Positions 59,888 through 64,000 of a stretch of DNA of 64,000 bases are shown here, piece by piece. Both the position numbers and the translations under genes were made by a program. The stretch's first letter is position 1. The number at the start of each line of letters is the position of its first letter. The notes under the pieces were generated by a model. The model did no database searches. It had not been told where the DNA came from and saw nothing but the letters and a program-made list of their open reading frames with translations. Source of the DNA: Georgenia daeguensis (GTDB lineage Bacteria > Actinomycetota > Actinomycetes > Actinomycetales > Actinomycetaceae); assembly GCF_039537705.1 (NCBI RefSeq), contig NZ_BAABBA010000016.1, forward strand, positions 1 through 64,000, written 5' to 3'.

Positions 59888-61261
59888 ATGACCCGAGAGC
59901 CGTACGCGGACCGCCGTGAGGCGGGGTGGGTGCTCGCGGACCTGCTGGGGGACTACGCCGGGCGGGACGACGTCGTCGTGCTCGGGTTGCCCCGCGGCGG
60001 CGTCCCCGTGGCCGCGATCGTCGCCCGGGCGCTCGGGGCGCCGCTCGACGTGGTGGTGGTGCGCAAGCTCGGCGTGCCCGGGCAGCCGGAGCTCGCCATG
60101 GGTGCGATCACCGGGGTCGGGGAGTCCATCGTGGTGGTGCGCAACGAGACCGTCCTCGCGCACACCGGTGTCGGCGAGGAGGCCTTCCACCGGGTCCTCA
60201 CCGCCGAGACGGCCGAGCTCCACCGCCGCGAGAAGCTCTACCGCGGTGACCGCCCGCGGCTGCAGGTGCGCGGCAGGACCGCCCTGATCGTCGACGACGG
60301 GCTCGCCACCGGTTCCTCGGTGCGTGCCGCCATCGCCGCGCTCCGCCGCGAGGAGCCGGCACGGCTGGTGGTCGGGGTGCCGGTCGGGTCGGCGTCCAGT
60401 TGCGCGCTGGTCGCCCGGGAGGCGGACGAGGTGGTCTGCGCCTGGGCGCCCGAGCCGTTCTACGGGGTCGGGCAGGGGTACTACGACTTCTCCCAGACCT
60501 CGGACGCCGAGGTGCGGGACGCCCTGGCCGTCGGGCGTCCGGCGGACGGGGGCGGTGCCCGCGAGGATGCGGGCGGCCGCGCCCGGGGGGAGGCGGGCGG
60601 CGGCACCCACGAGGAGGCGGTCCGGATCCCGGTGGGCGCGGCCGCGCTCGACGCCGACCTCGCCGTCCCCGCGCACGCGCGCTCCGTCGTGGTCTTCGCC
60701 CACGGCTCGGGCAGCGGGCGCCGCAGCCCCCGCAACCGCTACGTCGCGGAGGCGCTGCGCGGCGCCGGTCACGCGACGCTGCTGATGGACCTGCTGACGC
60801 AGGAGGAGGAACAGGTCGACCTGCGCACCCGGGAGCTCCGGTTCGACATCGGGCTGCTGGCCACGCGCCTGGCCGCGGCGGTGGACTGGTGGACGGCGCG
60901 GCACGGCGGCGACCTGCCCGTCGTCACCTTCGGGGCGAGCACCGGCGCGGCGGCGGCGCTGATCGCGGCAGCGGAGCGCCCGGCCGTCGTCGGCGTCGTC
61001 TCCCGCGGCGGGCGGCCGGATCTGGCCGGCGAGGCGCTCGGCCGCGTCCGGGTGCCCGTGCTGCTGGTGGTCGGTGGAGAGGACCGCCAGGTGCTCGAGC
61101 TCAACCGGCAGGCGGCCGCCGCGCTGGGCGGCCCGGTGGAGATCGCCGTCGTCCCCGGTGCGACGCACCTGTTCGAGGAGCCCGGGACCCTGGACGAGGT
61201 GATCCGGCTGACCGTCGCGGCCCTGGACCGGTGGCTCGGGCGGACGACCGGCGTAACCTGA
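59888..61261 (+). CDS. Phosphoribosyltransferase + dienelactone-hydrolase-like fusion
   Basis: 457-aa protein. Residues 1-215 are a PRTase: 'DVVVLGLPRGGVPVAAIVARALGAPLDVVVVRKLG' and the PRPP loop ALIVDDGLATGSSVRAAI. A Gly/Arg/Glu-rich linker (about 215-240) joins an alpha/beta hydrolase (about 245-450) with the nucleophile in GASTGAAAA and 'HGSGSGRRSPRNRYVAEAL'. This combination occurs in several actinobacteria; its reaction is unknown. ATG start 25 bases after the VOC gene. Confidence 0.9.
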   Translation: MTREPYADRREAGWVLADLLGDYAGRDDVVVLGLPRGGVPVAAIVARALGAPLDVVVVRKLGVPGQPELAMGAITGVGESIVVVRNETVLAHTGVGEEAFHRVLTAETAELHRREKLYRGDRPRLQVRGRTALIVDDGLATGSSVRAAIAALRREEPARLVVGVPVGSASSCALVAREADEVVCAWAPEPFYGVGQGYYDFSQTSDAEVRDALAVGRPADGGGAREDAGGRARGEAGGGTHEEAVRIPVGAAALDADLAVPAHARSVVVFAHGSGSGRRSPRNRYVAEALRGAGHATLLMDLLTQEEEQVDLRTRELRFDIGLLATRLAAAVDWWTARHGGDLPVVTFGASTGAAAALIAAAERPAVVGVVSRGGRPDLAGEALGRVRVPVLLVVGGEDRQVLELNRQAAAALGGPVEIAVVPGATHLFEEPGTLDEVIRLTVAALDRWLGRTTGVT

Positions 61262-61332
61262 GGGCGACCGTTCCGGCGCCCGGACGGATGGGCATCCCGG
61301 CGTCCGGACGCAGGCCGCCGCGAGGAGCGGGG

Positions 61333-62976
61333 ATGGGCGTCGAGCAGCTCGCCGACCGGGGACGTGCCGCCGTCGTGCGTCAGGACTGGTCCGCCGCCTA
61401 CAAGGATCTCTCGGCCGCCGAGGGCGCGGGGGCCCTGACCGGCCGGGGGCTGCGCGACCTCGGCATCGCCGCCTGGGCGCTCGGCGGCGACGACGAGGGA
61501 TGTCGGTACCTGGGGGAGGCCTACCGGGCGTTCCGCGACGCCGGCCTGCCGGAGGACGCGGGCAGATGCGCGTTCTGGGCGGGGATGAACTTCGTCTACC
61601 GCGGCCACCACGCCGAGGGGAGCGGCTGGTTCGGGCGGCTGCAGCGGCTCGTGCCCGCGTCCGGCGAGGGCGTCCTGGCGGGATACCTCCGGGTGGCCGG
61701 CGCTCTCGGAGCGCTGTACGCCGGGCGGGCGGAGGAGGCGCTGGAGGGGTTCACCGCGGCCCACACGACCGGCGAGCTCGAGCACGAGGCGGACCTGGCG
61801 GCGCTCGGCCTGATGGGCCGGGGGCAGGCCCTGGTCCTGCTGGGACGGGCGGCCGAGGGGGTTGCCGCGCTCGACGAGGTGATGCTCGCGGTGACCGGCG
61901 GGGAGGTCTCGGACATCCCGACGGGGATCACCTACTGCACCGTCATCTGGGTGTGCCAGGCGCGGTTCGACCTGCGGCGGGCGGAGGAGTGGACGGCGGC
62001 CCTGAGCCGCTGGTGCGACCGGCAGCCCGACCTGGTGCCCTTCCGCGGAGAGTGCCTCGTCCACCGGTCACGGGTGCTGCAGCACCAGGGGGACTGGCCA
62101 GGGGCGCGCGCCGAGGCGGATCGGGCGGTGCGGCGGCTCACCGAGCCCGAGGAGCAGCCTGCCCTGGGCATGGCGTTCTACCAGCTCGCTGAGCTGCGGC
62201 GGCTGTGCGGTGATCTCGACGAGGCGCGGGAGTCCTACCGCCGGGCCCACGAGCACGGGCAGGACCCACAGCCCGGCCTGGCGCTCCTGCACCTGGCCGA
62301 GGGGGACGCCGGGACGGCCGCCGCCGCGCTGCGCCGGGCGCTGGAGGAGGCGGCGGACCCGCTCGCCCGGTGCCTGCTGCTGCCGGCCTGCGTCGAGGTG
62401 TTCCTCGAGGCCCGCGACGTCGACGCCGCGGACCGGGCGGCCGCGGAGCTCGGCCGGCACGCGGCGGACGGCGCGAGCCCACCCTGGCTGGCCGCGCTCG
62501 CGGCACGGGCGCGCGGCGCCGTGCTGCTGGGACGGGGCGAGCCCGCGGCCGCGGCGGCCGAGCTCCGCCGCGCCGTCGGCCTCTGGCGGGACGTGCGGGC
62601 GCCGTACGAGGAGGCGACGACGCGCCTGCTGCTCGCGCGCGCCCGACGGGCCGCGGGTGACGAGGAGGCGGCCGGCCTGGACCTGGAGGCGGCCCGGACC
62701 GTGCTGGCACGGCTCGGCGCCCGGCCCGACCTGGCTCGGGCCGAGAGGCCCGGCGGCCCGCAGGCGGCGGCCGGCAGCGCGGCCGGCGGGCTCACGGCGC
62801 GCGAGGTCGAGGTGCTCCGGCTGGTCGCGACCGGGCGGACCAACCGTGCGATCGCACGCGAGCTGCATCTCAGCGAGAAGACCGTCGCCCGGCACCTGAG
62901 CAACATCTTCACGAAGCTGGACGTGCCGTCCCGGGCCGCGGCCACCGCCTACGCCTACGAGCGACACCTCGTCTGA
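61333..62976 (+). CDS. LuxR-type regulator with TPR-like N-terminal region
   Basis: 547-aa protein. Residues 1-475 are helical with TPR-like repeats such as 'GDWPGARAEADRAVRRLTEPEEQPALGMAFYQLAELRRLCGDLDEARESYRRAHEHG', probably a ligand or protein-binding scaffold. The C-terminal LuxR helix-turn-helix (about 485-545) reads GLTAREVEVLRLVATGRTNRAIARELHLSEKTVARHLSNIFTKL. There is no ATPase (MalT/LAL) domain. GAGGAGC precedes the ATG. The target genes are not evident; the fusion protein lies just upstream. Confidence 0.93.
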   Translation: MGVEQLADRGRAAVVRQDWSAAYKDLSAAEGAGALTGRGLRDLGIAAWALGGDDEGCRYLGEAYRAFRDAGLPEDAGRCAFWAGMNFVYRGHHAEGSGWFGRLQRLVPASGEGVLAGYLRVAGALGALYAGRAEEALEGFTAAHTTGELEHEADLAALGLMGRGQALVLLGRAAEGVAALDEVMLAVTGGEVSDIPTGITYCTVIWVCQARFDLRRAEEWTAALSRWCDRQPDLVPFRGECLVHRSRVLQHQGDWPGARAEADRAVRRLTEPEEQPALGMAFYQLAELRRLCGDLDEARESYRRAHEHGQDPQPGLALLHLAEGDAGTAAAALRRALEEAADPLARCLLLPACVEVFLEARDVDAADRAAAELGRHAADGASPPWLAALAARARGAVLLGRGEPAAAAAELRRAVGLWRDVRAPYEEATTRLLLARARRAAGDEEAAGLDLEAARTVLARLGARPDLARAERPGGPQAAAGSAAGGLTAREVEVLRLVATGRTNRAIARELHLSEKTVARHLSNIFTKLDVPSRAAATAYAYERHLV

Positions 62977-63105
62977 GCCGGCCGCCCACGCGTCGCAGGC
63001 CGGGCGCGCGCCGGCGGTCGTGGGTGCTACTACTCATGCGGGCCGGACCGCGGTGGACCGATCGGCCGATGTGGGCGGCGTGCCGCGGCGCCTAGCGTCC
63101 CGCTC

Positions 63106-63471
63106 ATGGACGTCCCGCTCGTCGCCGGCTCGGTCTCCACCGCGATCTTCGCGGCGAGCATGCTGCCGATGGTCCTCAAGGCGGCACGGACGAAGGACCT
63201 CGGGTCCTACAGCCTGGGCAACATCGCGCTGATCAATCTGGGCAACGTCGTCCACACCCTGTACGTCCTGACCCTGCCGGCCGGGCCGGTGTGGGTGCTG
63301 CACGGCCTCTACCTGGTCAGCTCGGCCCTCATGCTGCTGTGGTGCCTGAGGTACCGTAGCGGCGCGCCGGGTGCTCCGAGGCGGCTACCGGCTCTCCACC
63401 TGCGGCCCGGTGACCGGGAAGATCACGCGGGTGCGCCAGGTGGCGGGGTCCGGGTCGGACTCCGGGCCTGA
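63106..63471 (+). CDS. Small membrane protein (PQ-loop/SemiSWEET-like)
   Basis: 121-aa protein. Three hydrophobic segments fill residues 3-85 (AGSVSTAIFAASMLPMVLKAARTKDLGSYSLGNIALINLGNVVHTLYVL), which resembles one PQ-loop/SemiSWEET triple-helix unit: 'MLPMVLKAARTKDLGSYSL' is like the P-Q loop, with Pro followed by Met-Val in place of P-Q. The last 35 residues are low complexity and overlap the opposite-strand gene, so the true end or start may be elsewhere. No ribosome-binding site better than CATG context. Confidence 0.6.
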   Translation: MDVPLVAGSVSTAIFAASMLPMVLKAARTKDLGSYSLGNIALINLGNVVHTLYVLTLPAGPVWVLHGLYLVSSALMLLWCLRYRSGAPGAPRRLPALHLRPGDREDHAGAPGGGVRVGLRA

Positions 63472-63864
63472 CTCGTAGATCTCCCAGGACTGGTCCAACG
63501 GCTTGAGGTCGTGCTCGCCCATCCACCGTTCGACGGCCTCGTAGGTCTGCCGGAGCGAGTCGTACGCGCCCTCGTGGACGGCCTCGACGGCCCGCACGGC
63601 CGGCAGGGTCTCGCCCACGACGTCGCCGGACCCGTCGAACGGCTGCGTGACCGGGAAGCCGACCTCGACGTCGACGGTCTCGCCGACCCCGCCGCGGTAG
63701 CGCGCGTACGGCGCGCCCGCGGGGGCGACCCCCGCCGACCGCAGCGCCTGGAGCACCTCCGTGAAGCGCGTGTCGAAGATGGTGGTGATCTCGTCCATGC
63801 GGATCCGCTGGCGCACGCCCGCCACGGACTGCTCCTGGAGCTCGATGAGGTGGATGTCGCCCAT
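63385..63864 (-). CDS. GyrI-like/AraC effector-binding domain protein
   Basis: 159-aa protein with a SOUL/GyrI-like small-molecule-binding fold: 'VAGVRQRIRMDEITTIFDTRFTEVLQALRSAGVAPAGAPYARYRG', 'VEVGFPVTQPF', and 'VHEGAYDSLRQTYEAVERWMGEHDL' as the typical final helix. It has no DNA-binding domain. The ATG at 63864 has AAGGAG 6 bases ahead and is preferred over one 2 codons earlier. Its 3' end overlaps the end of the plus-strand membrane-protein gene by 87 bases. Confidence 0.88.
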   Translation of the reverse strand: MGDIHLIELQEQSVAGVRQRIRMDEITTIFDTRFTEVLQALRSAGVAPAGAPYARYRGGVGETVDVEVGFPVTQPFDGSGDVVGETLPAVRAVEAVHEGAYDSLRQTYEAVERWMGEHDLKPLDQSWEIYESGPESDPDPATWRTRVIFPVTGPQVESR

Positions 63865-63936
63865 GATCATCTCCTTCGTCCTTGACCCGATGGTGCCGTG
63901 CCCGCGGCCCGCGGTCCAGGGCGGATGGTCCCGGCG

Positions 63937-64000
63937 TCAGGGACGCAGCGCCGCGACCACCTGGGGCAGGACCCGCGGGTCCGTCTGGATGATCAGCGTG
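63937..64000 (-). CDS. C-terminal end of an unidentified gene (partial)
   Basis: The minus strand from the window edge is an open frame of 20 codons ending in TGA at 63937-63939: it reads TLIIQTDPRVLPQVVAALRP. Too short to identify; the start and the rest lie outside the window. Confidence 0.6.
   Translation of the reverse strand, partial: TLIIQTDPRVLPQVVAALRP

Noticed and set aside
1..64000. CRISPR array, insertion sequence or prophage
   Set aside because: No regularly spaced repeats, transposase, integrase with attachment sites, or phage genes were seen; the only recombinase-like gene lacks catalytic residues.

Overview
The window is very GC-rich DNA with dense, often overlapping genes. 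Gene content points to an actinobacterium, most likely of the order Micrococcales: a cell-division kinase/phosphatase/FHA operon next to tRNA-Leu(CAG), class Ib ribonucleotide reductase nrdHIEF, F420-type oxidoreductases, an ECF42 sigma factor with a DGPF protein, LuxS and CWB2 repeats. The genus is not identified. In many actinobacteria the first block lies close to oriC, so the window may be origin-proximal. That is inference, because dnaA is not seen.

Layout. (1) 1-6398, minus strand: fhaA-fhaB-pstP-rodA-pbpA-pknA, almost fully translationally coupled, with pknA cut by the window edge; then tRNA-Leu with a strong terminator. (2) 6.9-16.4 kb: loosely connected accessory genes. These are a SUKH-type protein, a serine-recombinase-like domain without catalytic residues, membrane proteins, a TetR regulator, a SpoIID/CWB2 surface protein, a DUF4190 protein, a possible alternate-signal-peptide secreted protein, a flotillin and a DUF4180 protein. 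(3) 16.5-18.8 kb: DGPF protein, ECF42 sigma factor and an unknown gene, with a probable ECF42 promoter in front. (4) 19-23.7 kb: guanine deaminase plus purine permease, and an MHS-type transporter. (5) 23.9-28.9 kb: DinB-like protein, phosphoesterase, Mut7-C protein, MTA/SAH nucleosidase with LuxS (activated methyl cycle), and an enoyl-CoA hydratase-like enzyme. (6) 29.1-32.8 kb: a four-gene osmoprotectant ABC transporter. (7) 32.8-37.4 kb: a 600-bp regulatory region with DnaA-box-like and NrdR-box-like sites, then nrdHIEF. (8) 37.4-43.4 kb: an intergenic region with two nested hairpins, then a MarR regulator divergent from a cassette of LLM flavin/F420 oxidoreductases, an F420:NADP oxidoreductase-like protein and an unusual LLM-FAD oxidoreductase fusion. 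(9) 43.4-53 kb: a copper/thiol-redox island with Cu,Zn-SOD, a CPH-type copper ATPase behind a CsoR-like operator, a frameshifted adenylating enzyme, a glutaredoxin-like protein, a CcdA-like protein, a TlpA-like protein, a DUF305 lipoprotein and a two-component system. (10) 53-64 kb: sugar transporter, GerMN lipoprotein, RibD-like reductase, acyl-CoA dehydrogenase with SDR, VOC protein, phosphoribosyltransferase-hydrolase fusion, LuxR-TPR regulator, a small membrane protein and a GyrI-like protein.

The strongest candidates for something undescribed are the MarR-controlled LLM/F420 cassette with its natural two-flavoenzyme fusion, the nested-hairpin region between nrdF and that cassette, and the DnaA-box cluster in front of nrdHIEF. 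No insertion sequence, CRISPR array or prophage was seen.
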